A DNA stretch of 64,000 nt from Rhodovibrionaceae bacterium (GCA_028279885.1 JANQMX010000054.1:62001-126000); one strand, 5' to 3'. Positions 31,302-41,692 are shown, numbered from the stretch's first letter. Made by a program: numbers and translations. The notes: a model not told the origin generated them from the sequence alone.

Positions 31302-33128
31302 CTACCGTCGGCCGAACAGCCGCTCGATGTCGGAGAGCGCGAGAGACACGTAGGTTGGGCGGCCGTGGTTGCACTGGCCGCTGTGGGGCGTGGCCTCCAT
31401 CTCGCGCAAAAGCGCGTTCATCTCGGCCTGATTGAGCCGGCGGCCCGCGCGCACCGAGCCGTGGCAGGCGATTGTACCGCAGATCTCCTCCAGCCGCTCC
31501 TTGAGCGCCAAGGCCTGGTCGTACTCGACCAGTTCATCGGCGAGATCGCGCAAGAGACCCTGCACGTTCGTCTGACCGAGCAGGCTCGGCGTCTCCCGCA
31601 CCACCACCGCCGCCCCGCCGAAGGGCTCGATCACCAAGCCGAGCTCGGCCAGCTCCTCGCGGCGGCCCAGCAGGCGCGTCGCCGCGTCCTCCTCCAGCTC
31701 CACCACCTCGGGGATCAAGAGCGCCTGGCGCTCGACCCCTTGTGCTGCGATCTGGCGCTTCATGCGCTCGTAGACCAGGCGCTCGTGGGCGGCGTGCTGA
31801 TCGACGATGACCAGGCCCTGGGCGGTCTGCGCCACGATGTAGGTCTCATGCAGTTGGGCACAGGCGGCGCCCAAGGGATAGGCCTCGAGCTGTGGGGCCT
31901 CTGCTTCCCGCTCAAGGTCGGGGTCGGCCTGGTCGCGCTTGGCAGGTTCGGTTGCGAGGCCGGGCAGAGGCGCGTGATAGGCCACGGCGGCCTCCGCCAT
32001 GCCACGGCCGATGCGCGCCGGGCCGCCGGAGTAACTCGGGAAAGGTGTGACGCTGCCGCCACCCGTCGGGCCACTGCCCGGTCGGAAAGCGCCGAGCGCC
32101 GCCTGGGAGACACTGGGCGCCGCTCGATGGCCGGCTTCGGCCAGGGCATGACGCAGCGCCGAGACGATCAGGCCTCGCACCAGGCCAGGCTCGCGGAAGC
32201 GCACCTCCGCCTTGGCCGGATGCACGTTGACGTCGACCGCCTCGGCCGGCGCCTCGAGAAAGAGCGCCACCACGGGATGGCGGTCACGGGCCAGGAAGTC
32301 CTGATAGGCACCGCGCAGGGCGCCGAGCAGCAGGCGGTCCTTCACCGGACGGCCGTTGACGAAGAGGTATTGCTGCTGGGCGTTGGCCCGGTTGAAGGTG
32401 GGCAGGCCGGCATAGCCGGTGAGGCGGAAGCCCTCGCGCTCGGCCTCAATGGCCAGGGCGGACTCAGGGAAGTCTCGGCCCATGATGGCACCGAGGCGGG
32501 CCAGGCGCGCATCGAAGAGGTCGCCGCTCTCAGCCCCCAGCTTGATCAGGCTGCGGCTTTCGTCGGCGAGCTGGAAGGAAATCGCCGGATAGGCCATGGC
32601 GAGCCGCTGCAGGCTGTCGCGGATCTGCATGACCTCGGCCCGGGCGCTCTTGAGAAACTTGAGGCGCGCCGGCGTGGCGTAGAAGAGATCGCGCACCTCG
32701 ATCTTGCTGCCCTTGGGCTGCGCGGCGGGCTTGGGGCTGCCGACAGCGCCGCCCTCCACCGAAAGCGACCAGGCCTCCGCCGCACCTCGCGCACGGCTGG
32801 TCAGGCTGAGGCGCGCCACAGCCCCGATGGAGGGCAGTGCCTCGCCGCGGAAACCAAGACTGCCGATATGCACCAGATCGTCGTCAGGCAGCTTGGAGGT
32901 AGCATGGCGTTGCACCGCCAGCCTGAGCTCTTCTTCGCCCATGCCGACCCCGTCGTCCTCCACGGCGATCAAGGCCTTGCCACCGTCGCGCAGGGTCACC
33001 GTGATCTGCCCGGCACCAGCGTCGATGGCATTCTCGACCAGTTCCTTGACCACGGCGGCCGGGCGCTCGATCACCTCGCCGGCAGCGATTTGATTGACCA
33101 GCGCTTCGGGCAGCAGGCGGATGCTCAT
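31302..33128 (-). CDS. mutL: DNA mismatch repair protein MutL (endonuclease type)
   Basis: 608 residues. GHKL ATPase motifs: [11 protein letters not shown] (catalytic Glu and Asn), [24 protein letters not shown]. After a variable linker the C-terminal dimerisation/endonuclease domain has [12 protein letters not shown], matching the metal-binding DQHA-x2-E-x4-E motif of MutLs that nick DNA, plus CHGSVRAG and the terminal CNHGRPT. This fits an organism without MutH. It lies 5 bp downstream of pgi on the minus strand, so the two are co-transcribed. Confidence 0.97.
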   Translation of the reverse strand: MSIRLLPEALVNQIAAGEVIERPAAVVKELVENAIDAGAGQITVTLRDGGKALIAVEDDGVGMGEEELRLAVQRHATSKLPDDDLVHIGSLGFRGEALPSIGAVARLSLTSRARGAAEAWSLSVEGGAVGSPKPAAQPKGSKIEVRDLFYATPARLKFLKSARAEVMQIRDSLQRLAMAYPAISFQLADESRSLIKLGAESGDLFDARLARLGAIMGRDFPESALAIEAEREGFRLTGYAGLPTFNRANAQQQYLFVNGRPVKDRLLLGALRGAYQDFLARDRHPVVALFLEAPAEAVDVNVHPAKAEVRFREPGLVRGLIVSALRHALAEAGHRAAPSVSQAALGAFRPGSGPTGGGSVTPFPSYSGGPARIGRGMAEAAVAYHAPLPGLATEPAKRDQADPDLEREAEAPQLEAYPLGAACAQLHETYIVAQTAQGLVIVDQHAAHERLVYERMKRQIAAQGVERQALLIPEVVELEEDAATRLLGRREELAELGLVIEPFGGAAVVVRETPSLLGQTNVQGLLRDLADELVEYDQALALKERLEEICGTIACHGSVRAGRRLNQAEMNALLREMEATPHSGQCNHGRPTYVSLALSDIERLFGRR

Positions 33129-33133
33129 GGCGG

Positions 33134-34450
33134 TTAGCCCTCTCCCATGCGGGCGAGATAGTCGCCAGCGAGTTGCTTACCCTGCTCGACCGCCGGCTGG
33201 TCAAAGGGATCGACCTGCAGCAGGTGGGCGGTGAGGATGGTCTCCAGCATGAAATGCATGAAGAGGCCGCCGAGCACCTCTTCGTCGAGGCGGCTGAGGG
33301 TGATGCTGCGCAGAGGGCAGCCATTGAGCGCCAGGCTGTCGGCGGTGGCCTTGGCCTCGGCCAGCAGCAGCTCGCCCATGCGGCGGCCGGGCAGCTGGCC
33401 GATGGCAAGCTCTTCTGCCAGAGGCGCCTCGATGGGCGCGCCTTCCCCCGCCGTATCAAGCCAGAGGAGCGTGAAGAACTTGTCCTTGGGACCGGCGAGG
33501 AAGAGCTGCACCTGGCTGTGCTGGTCCACCGGGCCAAGGGCGGCGATCGGTGTCAGGCCCTTGCCGTCCTTGCCGAGGCTCTCCGCCCAGAGCTGGCGAT
33601 ACCAGGCGCCGAAGACCCGGAGGCGGTCGCCATAGGGCATCAGGACACTTTGCGAGATGCCCTGCTCTTCCAGCAGCCCGAAGGCCAGGGCTGCGCCCTC
33701 GGCCGGGCCCGCCGCCCCATCGGCGAGCTGGTCTTCCAGCACAGCCGCGGCGCCGCGGCGCAGCTTCTCCGGGTCCAGCCCGAGCAGACAGACCGGCAGC
33801 ATGCCGACGTTGGTCAGCACGGCGAAGCGCCCGCCGACTCCGGTGTTGTGCGGCAGGCAGGGCAGGCGATAGCGCTCTGCCAGGCGCTTGAGGGCGCTGT
33901 CCTTGGGCTCGGTGATCACCGCCATCTGCGCGGCCAGGCGGGACTCGTCCAGGTGCTCCCGGAGGAAGGCCAGGGCGCGCAGGCTCTGGCAGAGGGTTTC
34001 AATGGTGCCGCCGGACTTGGAGATCATCACCACGCCGAGCCGTGCCGGGTCGCTGGCCGCCAGCAGCAACTCGAAGCCGTGAGCGTCCAGGTTGTCGACG
34101 AAGATGAGACGCGGGCCCTCGCTCGGCTCGACCAGGCCGCCGGCGGTGGTCAGTGCCTGAATGGCCTGGCCACCGAGGGAGGAGCCGCCGGTGCCAAGCA
34201 CCAGGATGTCATCGCAGTTTTCGCTCAGGGCCGAGGCAACGTCGCGCACCGCCTGAAGGTCGTCGCGCTGCTCCGGAACGGCGAGCAGCGGCAGGCTTCC
34301 ATCGGCCTTTTCCCGGGCCAGCGCCTCGAGGCGTGGCTGTACGGCCTGGAGAGCCGCGTCGTAGCGCGCCTGTGACAGGCCGGCACCCTCGATGGCCCCG
34401 GCAAAACAGCGGCGGCTGTCGATCGTGAAGAGTCGCGTGGTATCACCCAT
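33134..34450 (-). CDS. pgi: Glucose-6-phosphate isomerase (short form)
   Basis: 438 residues, about 110 shorter than E. coli Pgi, as in several alphaproteobacteria. Sugar-isomerase (SIS) folds: [64 protein letters not shown], then [36 protein letters not shown] with the catalytic region. It interconverts glucose-6-P and fructose-6-P. Start ATG 34450; the adjacent upstream region carries two hairpins (34516-34644). Confidence 0.94.
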   Translation of the reverse strand: MGDTTRLFTIDSRRCFAGAIEGAGLSQARYDAALQAVQPRLEALAREKADGSLPLLAVPEQRDDLQAVRDVASALSENCDDILVLGTGGSSLGGQAIQALTTAGGLVEPSEGPRLIFVDNLDAHGFELLLAASDPARLGVVMISKSGGTIETLCQSLRALAFLREHLDESRLAAQMAVITEPKDSALKRLAERYRLPCLPHNTGVGGRFAVLTNVGMLPVCLLGLDPEKLRRGAAAVLEDQLADGAAGPAEGAALAFGLLEEQGISQSVLMPYGDRLRVFGAWYRQLWAESLGKDGKGLTPIAALGPVDQHSQVQLFLAGPKDKFFTLLWLDTAGEGAPIEAPLAEELAIGQLPGRRMGELLLAEAKATADSLALNGCPLRSITLSRLDEEVLGGLFMHFMLETILTAHLLQVDPFDQPAVEQGKQLAGDYLARMGEG

Positions 34451-34515
34451 CCCGCAAATCTAGCGGGATGGGCGAGTCGAGGGAAGCGACGAAGCGTTTT
34501 GTTGTGGACTTGTAC

Positions 34516-34644
34516 CAGGCCGTGATGAGCCGAACTCATCGCGGCCTGTATGGCGTTCAGACGCCACGCAGGCTTTCCTCGCTTCGCTGCGGACGCGCAG
34601 TCGCGCTTGCCAAGCTGCAATGAGTTTCACTCATCGCAGCTTGG
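34516..34644. repeat. Hairpin repeat pair between M16 peptidase and pgi
   Basis: Hairpin 1 (34516-34548) has 14-bp arms CAGGCCGTGATGAG/CTCATCGCGGCCTG with a CCGAA loop and one G-U pair. Hairpin 2 (34610-34644) has 15-bp arms CCAAGCTGCAATGAG/CTCATCGCAGCTTGG with a TTTCA loop and one mismatch. Both close on ATGAG/CTCAT and differ in their stems. A third small stem (TGGCGT/ACGCCA) lies between. They fill the ~196-bp gap and could terminate the M16 transcript, stabilise mRNA, or be mobile REP-type elements. Confidence 0.75.
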
Positions 34645-34646
34645 TG

Positions 34647-36008
34647 TTAGCTGCCCGAAGGGGCCTCTAGCGTTGCCGTCAGGCCCTCGGGCTGGCCGAC
34701 CACGACGATGCTGAGCTGGCTGTCGTCGAACAGCCGCTTGGCCACCCGCTTGGCGTCTTCCAAGGTGATCGCTTCGATGTAGCCGTTGCGCCGGTCGATG
34801 TAGTCGATGCCGAGATCTTCCATCTGCATCCCCAGCAGCATGCGGGCGATGCCGCGCAGGCTGTCGAGGCGCAGGGGGAAGGAGCCGGTCAGGAAGGTCT
34901 TGGCGTCGGCCAACTCCTCAGCGGTCGGCCCCTCTTCGGCAAAGCGGCTCCACTCCTCGCGCATGATATCGATGGACTCGGCGACGCCGTCGTTGCGGGT
35001 GGCGACGCTGGCGACGATCAGGCCGCCTTCGTCACGCGGGCTGAGCGCGGAGTAGACCGAGTAGGCGAGACCCCGTTCCTCTCGCACTTCCTGCATGAGG
35101 CGCGAGGCGAAACTGCCGCCGCCAAGCACGTAGTTCAGGGCAAAGGCGGTGTAGTAGTCCGGGTCGTCGCGCTTGATGCCTGGCTGCGCCATCACGGCGA
35201 CCGACTGAGGCACCGGCCGCTCGATGATCGCCAAGCCGCCCTCGCTGCGTGGGCTCGTCTCAGGGATGACGGTGGCGCCGCCGGTCGCCGGCAGGTCGCC
35301 GAAGGCCTTGTCGAGCAGGGGGCCGAGCTCCTCGGCGGTGATGTCGCCGGCAACGCCGACGAACAGCCGGTCACGGGCGATGGCGCCCTTGACGAAGGCG
35401 CGCATGTCATCGGGCGTAATGGCCGCAAGGGTGCTCTCGGTGCCGCTCGCCGAGCGCCCATAGGGATGCTCGCCCTGAACCAGCCGGCCAAGCGCGTTCC
35501 AGGCGATGGAACCCGGGTCCTGCGCCCGGCGACGGGCGGAGGCCTGCATTTGGCCGCGAATGCGCTCCACCGCCTCCTCTTCGAAGCGCGGCTCGCTGAG
35601 CGCGAGGCGCAGCAGCTCGAAGGCCCGGTCCCGCTCTCGGGTTAAAAACTGAAGCGAGCCGCCGAAGCGGTCCTGGCCTGCGCTGAAGCGCAAGGAGATC
35701 GAGCGGTCGTTGAGCTCCTCCTGGAAGGTCACGGAGTCGAGCTCGCCGGCGCCCTCGTCGAGCAGCGCGGCGGTCATGGCGGCGGTGCCTTCCTTGCCGT
35801 CAGGGTCGAGCACGGCCCCACCGCGAAAACCGATCTCCACCGAAATCAGCGGATTGCTGTCATCCTCGACCAGCCAGGCCTCGATGCCGCCGGGTGAGAC
35901 CACGCGTTTGACGTCGGCCGCCGTGGCCGGGAGCGCCAGAACGACGGCGAGGAGAACGGCCGCGAAAGCAACGCGGAACGACCGCTGTGGTGCGAAAGAC
36001 ATCTGCAT
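34647..36008 (-). CDS. M16-family peptidase-like protein, predicted inactive subunit
   Basis: 453 residues using ATG 36008 (MQMSFAPQRSFRVAFAAVLLAVVLALPATAADVKR, a signal peptide with AGGAG upstream); an ATG 30 bp earlier overlaps the preceding gene. The M16 fold is clear (VSPGGIEAWLVEDDSNPLISVEIGFRGGAVLDPDGKEGTAAMTAALLDEGAGELD), but the HxxEH zinc site is replaced by TAAMT-x-ALLDEGAGELD, so it should not hydrolyse peptides itself. Such non-catalytic partners pair with an active M16 subunit, here the next gene upstream in the transcript. Periplasmic or outer-membrane-associated location is expected. Confidence 0.92.
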   Translation of the reverse strand: MQMSFAPQRSFRVAFAAVLLAVVLALPATAADVKRVVSPGGIEAWLVEDDSNPLISVEIGFRGGAVLDPDGKEGTAAMTAALLDEGAGELDSVTFQEELNDRSISLRFSAGQDRFGGSLQFLTRERDRAFELLRLALSEPRFEEEAVERIRGQMQASARRRAQDPGSIAWNALGRLVQGEHPYGRSASGTESTLAAITPDDMRAFVKGAIARDRLFVGVAGDITAEELGPLLDKAFGDLPATGGATVIPETSPRSEGGLAIIERPVPQSVAVMAQPGIKRDDPDYYTAFALNYVLGGGSFASRLMQEVREERGLAYSVYSALSPRDEGGLIVASVATRNDGVAESIDIMREEWSRFAEEGPTAEELADAKTFLTGSFPLRLDSLRGIARMLLGMQMEDLGIDYIDRRNGYIEAITLEDAKRVAKRLFDDSQLSIVVVGQPEGLTATLEAPSGS

Positions 36009-36021
36009 CTCCGGTCGTCTC

Positions 36022-37383
36022 CTAGCTGCGTTCGTCATCGGCGCGGAGCAGCACGGCCGTCACCGAGCCCACATCCTCGGACAGGACCGCGCGGGCGGCC
36101 GCGTTTACATCTTCCAAGCTGACGGCCGCGATGCGGTTGGGCCAGTCCTCGACATCTTCGATGGTCAGGCCGGTCATCAAGGCCTGCCCAATGACGCGCG
36201 CCGCCGTGGAGGCGTCATCGCGGGCAAAGACCGCCGAATCCATCAAACGCTGCTTGGCCTTCTCCAGCTCCTCGGCCGGAATGCCGTCGCTGACGATCCG
36301 CTCGATCAAATCTCTGGTCGCCGCTTCCAAGGTTTCGATATCGACCCCGGCAGCAGGGGAGGCGAACACGCCGAAAGTGGCAAGGTCCAGGCTATCGCCG
36401 GAATAGTAGGCGCCCGCCGCCACAGCCAGTTTCTGCTTGCGCACCAGCTCGTCGTAGAACAGGCCGGTGTTGCCGCGCAGGATCTCGGAGAGAACGTCCA
36501 GCGCATAGGCCTGGCCATCGGGATCCAGGTTGTAGCTCGGCGCATGATAGCTGATGGAGAATGAGGGCTGTCCCACCTGCTCGCTGGAGAGGCTGACCCG
36601 CTTGGGCGCCCAGTGCGGCGGCTCGTCCACGCGGTCGCGCAGCGGCACGTCGCGGGCCGGTATCTTCCCGTAGGTCTCTTCGGCCAACGCCATCACTTCG
36701 TCGAAGGAGACATCTCCGGCCACGACCAGCACCGCGTTGTTCGGCGCATACCAGGTCTCGTAGAAGTCCAACGCATCCTGGGTGGTCAACCCTTCCATCT
36801 CGGAGCGCCAGCCGATGATCGGGCGGCCATAGGGATGGTGCACGAAGAGCGAGGCGCGCGACATCTCGCCGAGACGGCCGCCGGGCTGGTTGTCGATGCG
36901 GGTGCTGCGCTCTTCGAGAATGACGTCGCGCTCCGGCAGGGTGACCTCGTCGGTCAGCACCAGGTTCGCCATGCGGTCGGCCTCATGCTCCATCATCAGC
37001 CCGAGGCGGTCGCTGGCGACCATCTGGAAATAGCCGGTGTAGTCGAAAGAGGTGAAAGCGTTCTCACGCCCGCCGTTGCGCGCGATGATCTCGGAGAACT
37101 CCCCCTCGCCCAGGGTCTCGGTGCCCTTGAACATGAGATGCTCGAGGTAGTGGGCGATGCCGGACTTGCCGAGCGGCTCATCGGCGCTGCCCACCTTGTA
37201 CCAGAGCATGTGGGTGACGACAGGGGCGCGGCGGTTGGTCACCACGACGACCTGAAGGCCGTTGTCGAGCACCCCAGTCTCGGGACTGAAGACCTGGGCC
37301 TGCGCCAAGTTGGGCGGGCCGAAACTGAGGACCAGTCCGACAAGGGCAAGGGTGGCGAGCCCGAAGGCGCGAAATCTGGGCAT
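36022..37383 (-). CDS. M16-family zinc peptidase (catalytic, pitrilysin-like)
   Basis: 453 residues with a signal peptide (LATLALVGLVLSFGPPNLAQA). The inverted zinc motif HxxEH is intact in GIAHYLEHLMFKGTETLGEGEFSEII, with the distal Glu region EHEADRMANLVL. Second-domain segments include RKQKLAVAAGAYYSG. It heads a two-gene M16 unit (13 bp to the next start), likely forming a heterodimer with the inactive subunit, as in processing-peptidase-like complexes. Substrates are unknown; a role in degrading exported peptides is the family's general pattern. Confidence 0.94.
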   Translation of the reverse strand: MPRFRAFGLATLALVGLVLSFGPPNLAQAQVFSPETGVLDNGLQVVVVTNRRAPVVTHMLWYKVGSADEPLGKSGIAHYLEHLMFKGTETLGEGEFSEIIARNGGRENAFTSFDYTGYFQMVASDRLGLMMEHEADRMANLVLTDEVTLPERDVILEERSTRIDNQPGGRLGEMSRASLFVHHPYGRPIIGWRSEMEGLTTQDALDFYETWYAPNNAVLVVAGDVSFDEVMALAEETYGKIPARDVPLRDRVDEPPHWAPKRVSLSSEQVGQPSFSISYHAPSYNLDPDGQAYALDVLSEILRGNTGLFYDELVRKQKLAVAAGAYYSGDSLDLATFGVFASPAAGVDIETLEAATRDLIERIVSDGIPAEELEKAKQRLMDSAVFARDDASTAARVIGQALMTGLTIEDVEDWPNRIAAVSLEDVNAAARAVLSEDVGSVTAVLLRADDERS

Positions 37384-37607
37384 GGCAAAGCCTCTTTTTG
37401 GTCAATACGGGCCCACGCCCCAGACCAAAAGAGGTGACCGGGGGAGCAAGCTCCGCGCATGACAATAGCGAAGGGTTGCTAACGGACGCCTACAAAGTGG
37501 CGCCCGTGCGGCGCGGATCAAGCGATCCGAAGGCCAGCCACGAAGAGTTTATGGCAAAGATGTTATGGCGAATCCGCCGCGGAATGCCCCGGAGGGGGAG
37601 TTGCCTC

Positions 37608-38168
37608 TTAGAAGATGCCTTCGAAGAGGCCGGTCTCCTTGCGCTCGATGGTCGGTACGTCGTCGCCGGTCAATTCGTCGCCCAGGGCAGTGCGCTCCTG
37701 AATACGGCGCGATTCGGCGGCCGCATCGATGACCTCGCCATCGGGGCCGTCGTCCTTCCAGAACAGCAAGCTGTCGACCAACCCCTCGTTCTCACGGTTG
37801 ATTTGGTTGGTTTCGCGGTCGATCACGCGACGAATATCGGGCTCGGCGTCGCCTGCTCCGGCCGAAACCAGAAAAGAGCGCTCAGCGAAGGAGCGACCGT
37901 CGTTCGGAATGACATCGTCGACCGATGCATCCCCGGTCGATGCGCGGAAAATGGCCTGTCTTGCCTGATCCTGGGCCGTGCCTTCCTGTGGCCGGGCAAC
38001 GCCGGGGCGCGGCGGGCGCAGCGCGAAGTTGGGCGGCACCGACAGGGGCGCCCGCGAGTAGACGCGGAACTCGTCCGGCGAAGACTTCTCAAGGCCGAGC
38101 TCCTCGCGCACCTGCGCGCAGCCGGCGACCAGAACGACCAAGGCGATGATGGCGATGACTCGCGACAT
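37608..38168 (-). CDS. DUF3035 lipoprotein
   Basis: 186 residues with a lipobox (IIALVVLVAGC, cysteine ~17) and a Pro-rich conserved block typical of DUF3035 (SPDEFRVYSRAPLSVPPNFALRPPRPGVARPQE). The C-terminal half is acidic and likely disordered. This family always sits just downstream of ileS-lspA in Rhodospirillales and relatives, as here (28 bp after lspA), and may be a substrate of LspA or part of outer-membrane assembly; function unknown. Confidence 0.88.
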   Translation of the reverse strand: MSRVIAIIALVVLVAGCAQVREELGLEKSSPDEFRVYSRAPLSVPPNFALRPPRPGVARPQEGTAQDQARQAIFRASTGDASVDDVIPNDGRSFAERSFLVSAGAGDAEPDIRRVIDRETNQINRENEGLVDSLLFWKDDGPDGEVIDAAAESRRIQERTALGDELTGDDVPTIERKETGLFEGIF

Positions 38169-38195
38169 ATCCCCCCGCTTTTTCTCGGTTAACGT

Positions 38196-38696
38196 TCAGC
38201 CCTGTTGCTTATCCGCTTTTTCCGAGCCGAACAAGCCATCAAGCACCAGAATGGCAACACCCGTCACGATCGCACTGTCGGCGAGATTGAAGGCCGGCCA
38301 GTGGCCGTGGAGCGGCGGGAAGTTAAAGAGCCAACCGTGGAAGTGCAGAAAGTCGACAACGCCGGGATGGACAAAGCGGTCGATGATGTTGCCGATCGCG
38401 CCGCCGATCACCAAACCGCCGGCGACATGGACGAGTGTCCGTGTCTGCCCGCGCAGCCACCACAGCAGCCCGATGACGATCACGATCGCCAGACCGCCAA
38501 AGAAATAGCTGCTGGTGCGTGTGCCCATGGCACCCAGGCTGAAGGCGATTCCGGTGTTGTACGCGAGCACGAGGTTGAAGAACGGCGTGACCTCGATGGT
38601 GCGCGGCGGGTTCATGACGACCAGCAGAATGAACCACTTGGTGGCCTGATCGAGGGCCGCGACCAAGGCAGCCAGGACGAGGGTGGAGCGACGCAT
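38196..38696 (-). CDS. lspA: Lipoprotein signal peptidase II
   Basis: 166 residues from ATG 38696 (MRRSTLVLAALVAALDQATKWFIL); the ORF-track start is inside ileS. Four membrane helices; catalytic Asp residues in GGAIGNIIDRFVHPGVVDFLHFH and AFNLADSAIVTGVAILVLDGLFG (NID and NLADS). It cleaves prolipoproteins after lipidation. It lies 37 bp after ileS and directly before a lipoprotein gene on the same transcript. Confidence 0.96.
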   Translation of the reverse strand: MRRSTLVLAALVAALDQATKWFILLVVMNPPRTIEVTPFFNLVLAYNTGIAFSLGAMGTRTSSYFFGGLAIVIVIGLLWWLRGQTRTLVHVAGGLVIGGAIGNIIDRFVHPGVVDFLHFHGWLFNFPPLHGHWPAFNLADSAIVTGVAILVLDGLFGSEKADKQQG

Positions 38697-38733
38697 CTTC
38701 GGAAGACCGGTCTGTCGTTGCTGCGCCTGTCGC

Positions 38734-41571
38734 CTATTCGGCAGCCTGCAAGGCCGTGACCGCATCGCTACAGCGGCCGCAGCAGCCCGGCGCCGCGGGA
38801 TGCTGCCCCACGTCCGGCAGCACCATCCAGCAGCGCTGGCATTTCTCGCCCTCGGCCAGCTTCGGCACAACCGCCACGCCTTCGACCTCTTCCAGGCGGA
38901 AGGCCTCCTCCGGGCCGGCGCCGGACAGCAGCGCGATGCCTGAGGTGATGCAAAGCTCAGCCATGTCGACGGACTGCACCGCGGCCAAGAGCGCCTCATC
39001 GGCAACGTGGACGGCCGGCGCGGCTTGCAGGGAGGCACCGATGCGCTTTTCCGCCCGCTCCTGCTCCAAAGCGCCCGTGACGACCCGGCGCACGCGACGG
39101 ATGCGGCTCCACTTCTCCGCCAGAGTTTCGTCCTGCCAGGCGGCCGGAACGTCGGGAAAGACGCGCAGGTGGACCGACTGCGGCGCCTTGCCGCGCGCCT
39201 GCCAGGCCTCTTCCGTGGTGAAGCAAAGAATAGGCGCCAGCCAGGCTGTCAGGTGGTCGAACAGCTGGTCGAGCACTGTGCGGCAAGCCCGCCGGCGCAG
39301 GCTGTCGGGCCGGTCGCAATAGAGGCTGTCCTTGCGCACATCGAAATAGAAGGCCGAGAGATCGACGGCACAGAAGTTGTGCAGCTGCTGATAAATGCTG
39401 TGGAAGTCGAAGTCGTGGCAGCCCTGGCGCACGACCTTGTCGAGCTGCCAAAGGCGATGCAGCACCCAGCGCTCCAGCTCGGGCATGTCCTCCGGTGCGA
39501 CCCGCTCGCTCTCCTGAAAGCCGGCGAGGTTGCCGAGCAGATAACGCAGCGTGTTGCGGAAGCGCCGGTAGGCGTCGCGCTGATAGCCGATGATGTGGGG
39601 ACCGATGCGCACGTCCTCGGCATAATCCGAGGCCACGACCCAGAGCCGCAGGATATCGGCGCCGTCCTGCTTGACGATGTCGGCCGGATCGACGCCATTG
39701 CCCAAGGACTTGGACATCTTGCGGCCCTCCTCGTCGAGGGCAAAGCCGTGGGTCAGCACCGCCTCGTAGGGCGGCCGCCCGCGGGTGCCGCAGGACTCGA
39801 GCAGCGAGCTGTGGAACCAGCCGCGATGCTGATCCGAGCCCTCGAGATAGAGCGAGGCCGGCCAGGCCAGCTCGGGCCGCTGCTCGAGCACGAAGGCGTG
39901 GGTCGAGCCGCTGTCGAACCAGACCTCCACCACATCCTGGATCTGCTCGTAGTCGTCGGCATCGTAGTCGTTGCCGAGCCAGCGCTGCGGCGGCGAGTTG
40001 AACCAGGCGTCGCCGCCCTCTTCCTCGAAGCCCGCCGCAACGCGCTCGATCACCGCCGGGTCGCGTAGGGGCTCGCCGGTCTCCTTGTGGACGAACAGCG
40101 GCAGGGGCACGCCCCAGAGGCGCTGACGGGAAATGCACCAGTCCGGCCGCTGCTCGATCATGCTGCGCAGCCGCGCCTGGCCGTCGGCCGGCACGAAACG
40201 CGTCGCCTCGATACCCGCGAGAGCCTTCTCCCGCAGACCGTTGGTCTCCATGGAGATGAACCACTGCGGCGTATTGCGGAAGATGAGCGGGGCTTTCGAG
40301 CGCCAGGAGTGCGGGTAGCTGTGGCGCAGGCTGCCCTTGGCGAGCAGACCGCCTGCACCGGCGATCGCCTTGATCACCGCGCCGTTGGCATCGCCCGGCT
40401 TGCCGTCCTGGGTGTAGACGCAGGTCCCCGCGAAAAGCGGCACATGCGGCAGGAAAATGCCGCTGCCGTCGATGGTCTGCGGGATCTCCAAACCATAGGC
40501 GCGACCGAGATTGAAGTCATCGGCGCCGTGGCCGGGCGCGATGTGCACAAAGCCGGTGCCCTGGTCCATGGTGACGAAGTCGCCGGGGAAGAGCGGCACG
40601 TCGTAGTCGTATCCCTGCCCTCGCAAGGGATGTGCCGTCACCGTCCCGGCCAGCTCGGCCCCCGTGAAGCGCGCGTCGACCGAGTGGCCGGCGATCTTGG
40701 CATCCGCCAAGACCTGATCGAGCAGCGCCGCGCCGACGACAAGGCGCTCGCCAACCTCGGCCCGGCTGCCTTCCGCCGTCTCGGTCACGGTGATCAGGAG
40801 GTAGTCTTCGTCCTCGCCGTAGGCGATCGCCCGGTTGCCCGGCATGGTCCAGGGAGTGGTCGTCCAGATGACGACGGAGGCATCCTTCAAGCCCGCCACC
40901 GGGCTCTCGAGCACCTTGAAGCGGACCCAGATGGTTGTCGACTTGTGCTCGTGATACTCGACCTCAGCATCGGCAAGCGCGGTCTTCTCGACCACCGACC
41001 AGAGCACCGGCCGGGCGCCGGCATAGAGCGAGCCGTTGAGCAGGAACTTGCCGATCTCCCGCACGATCTGCGCTTCGGCGGAATAATCCATGGTCGTATA
41101 GGGACGCTCCCAATCACCAACGACGCCGAGGCGCTTGAACTCAGTCGTCTGCACCCCGACCCACTTCTCGGCGAACTCACGGCACTCCCGGCGGAAGGCG
41201 AGGCGATCGACCTCATCCTTATCCAGGCCCTTGGCGCGGTAGCTCTCTTCGATCTTCCATTCGATGGGCAGGCCGTGGCAGTCCCAGCCCGGCACGTAGT
41301 GGGCATTCTTGCCCAGCATCTGCTGGGAGCGGTTGATGACATCCTTGAGCACCTTATTGAGGGCATGGCCCATGTGCAGGTGCCCGTTCGCATAAGGCGG
41401 ACCATCGTGCAGGATGAATTTCTCCTGCTCCGCCGACTGCGCGCGCAAGCGCCCGAAGAGGTCGAGCGACTCCCAGTTGGCCAGAATCTCCGGCTCTTTC
41501 TTCGCCAGGCCCCCGCGCATGGGGAAGTCGGTCTTCGGCAGGAAGATGGTGGATTTGTAATCGACGGTCAT
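38734..41571 (-). CDS. ileS: Isoleucyl-tRNA synthetase
   Basis: 945 residues, class I synthetase. HIGH motif variant in DGPPYANGHLHMGHALNKVL, editing (CP1) domain with PWTMPGNRAIAYGEDEDY, KMSKS loop in EEGRKMSKSLGNGVDPAD, anticodon-binding domain, and a C-terminal zinc site with paired Cys (CQRCWMVLPDVG...CCGRCSDAV). The four-Cys zinc tail fits the bacterial-type, mupirocin-sensitive class, but this cannot be proven by sequence alone. Start ATG 41571. Confidence 0.97.
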   Translation of the reverse strand: MTVDYKSTIFLPKTDFPMRGGLAKKEPEILANWESLDLFGRLRAQSAEQEKFILHDGPPYANGHLHMGHALNKVLKDVINRSQQMLGKNAHYVPGWDCHGLPIEWKIEESYRAKGLDKDEVDRLAFRRECREFAEKWVGVQTTEFKRLGVVGDWERPYTTMDYSAEAQIVREIGKFLLNGSLYAGARPVLWSVVEKTALADAEVEYHEHKSTTIWVRFKVLESPVAGLKDASVVIWTTTPWTMPGNRAIAYGEDEDYLLITVTETAEGSRAEVGERLVVGAALLDQVLADAKIAGHSVDARFTGAELAGTVTAHPLRGQGYDYDVPLFPGDFVTMDQGTGFVHIAPGHGADDFNLGRAYGLEIPQTIDGSGIFLPHVPLFAGTCVYTQDGKPGDANGAVIKAIAGAGGLLAKGSLRHSYPHSWRSKAPLIFRNTPQWFISMETNGLREKALAGIEATRFVPADGQARLRSMIEQRPDWCISRQRLWGVPLPLFVHKETGEPLRDPAVIERVAAGFEEEGGDAWFNSPPQRWLGNDYDADDYEQIQDVVEVWFDSGSTHAFVLEQRPELAWPASLYLEGSDQHRGWFHSSLLESCGTRGRPPYEAVLTHGFALDEEGRKMSKSLGNGVDPADIVKQDGADILRLWVVASDYAEDVRIGPHIIGYQRDAYRRFRNTLRYLLGNLAGFQESERVAPEDMPELERWVLHRLWQLDKVVRQGCHDFDFHSIYQQLHNFCAVDLSAFYFDVRKDSLYCDRPDSLRRRACRTVLDQLFDHLTAWLAPILCFTTEEAWQARGKAPQSVHLRVFPDVPAAWQDETLAEKWSRIRRVRRVVTGALEQERAEKRIGASLQAAPAVHVADEALLAAVQSVDMAELCITSGIALLSGAGPEEAFRLEEVEGVAVVPKLAEGEKCQRCWMVLPDVGQHPAAPGCCGRCSDAVTALQAAE

Positions 41572-41692
41572 GGTCTGTTCTCTAGAGCGCTGTGCGGCCG
41601 GCGCGAGAGCCCCGCGCGGCGCCTGTGCATATCACCAATTTTAGGAGTTAGGCACGCTGGAATAAGTGCTGCCTGTCCTGCGAAACGACAAT

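Noticed and set aside
31365-33137. 590-aa ORF antisense to mutL, and similar long antisense ORFs over ileS, pgi and purD
   Set aside because: Standard GC-rich third-position shadows; the real genes on the other strand carry catalytic motifs.
36001-36038. Upstream ATG at 36038 as start of the second M16 gene
   Set aside because: It would place ten extra residues before a clear signal peptide and lacks a ribosome site, while the ATG at 36008 has AGGAG upstream.
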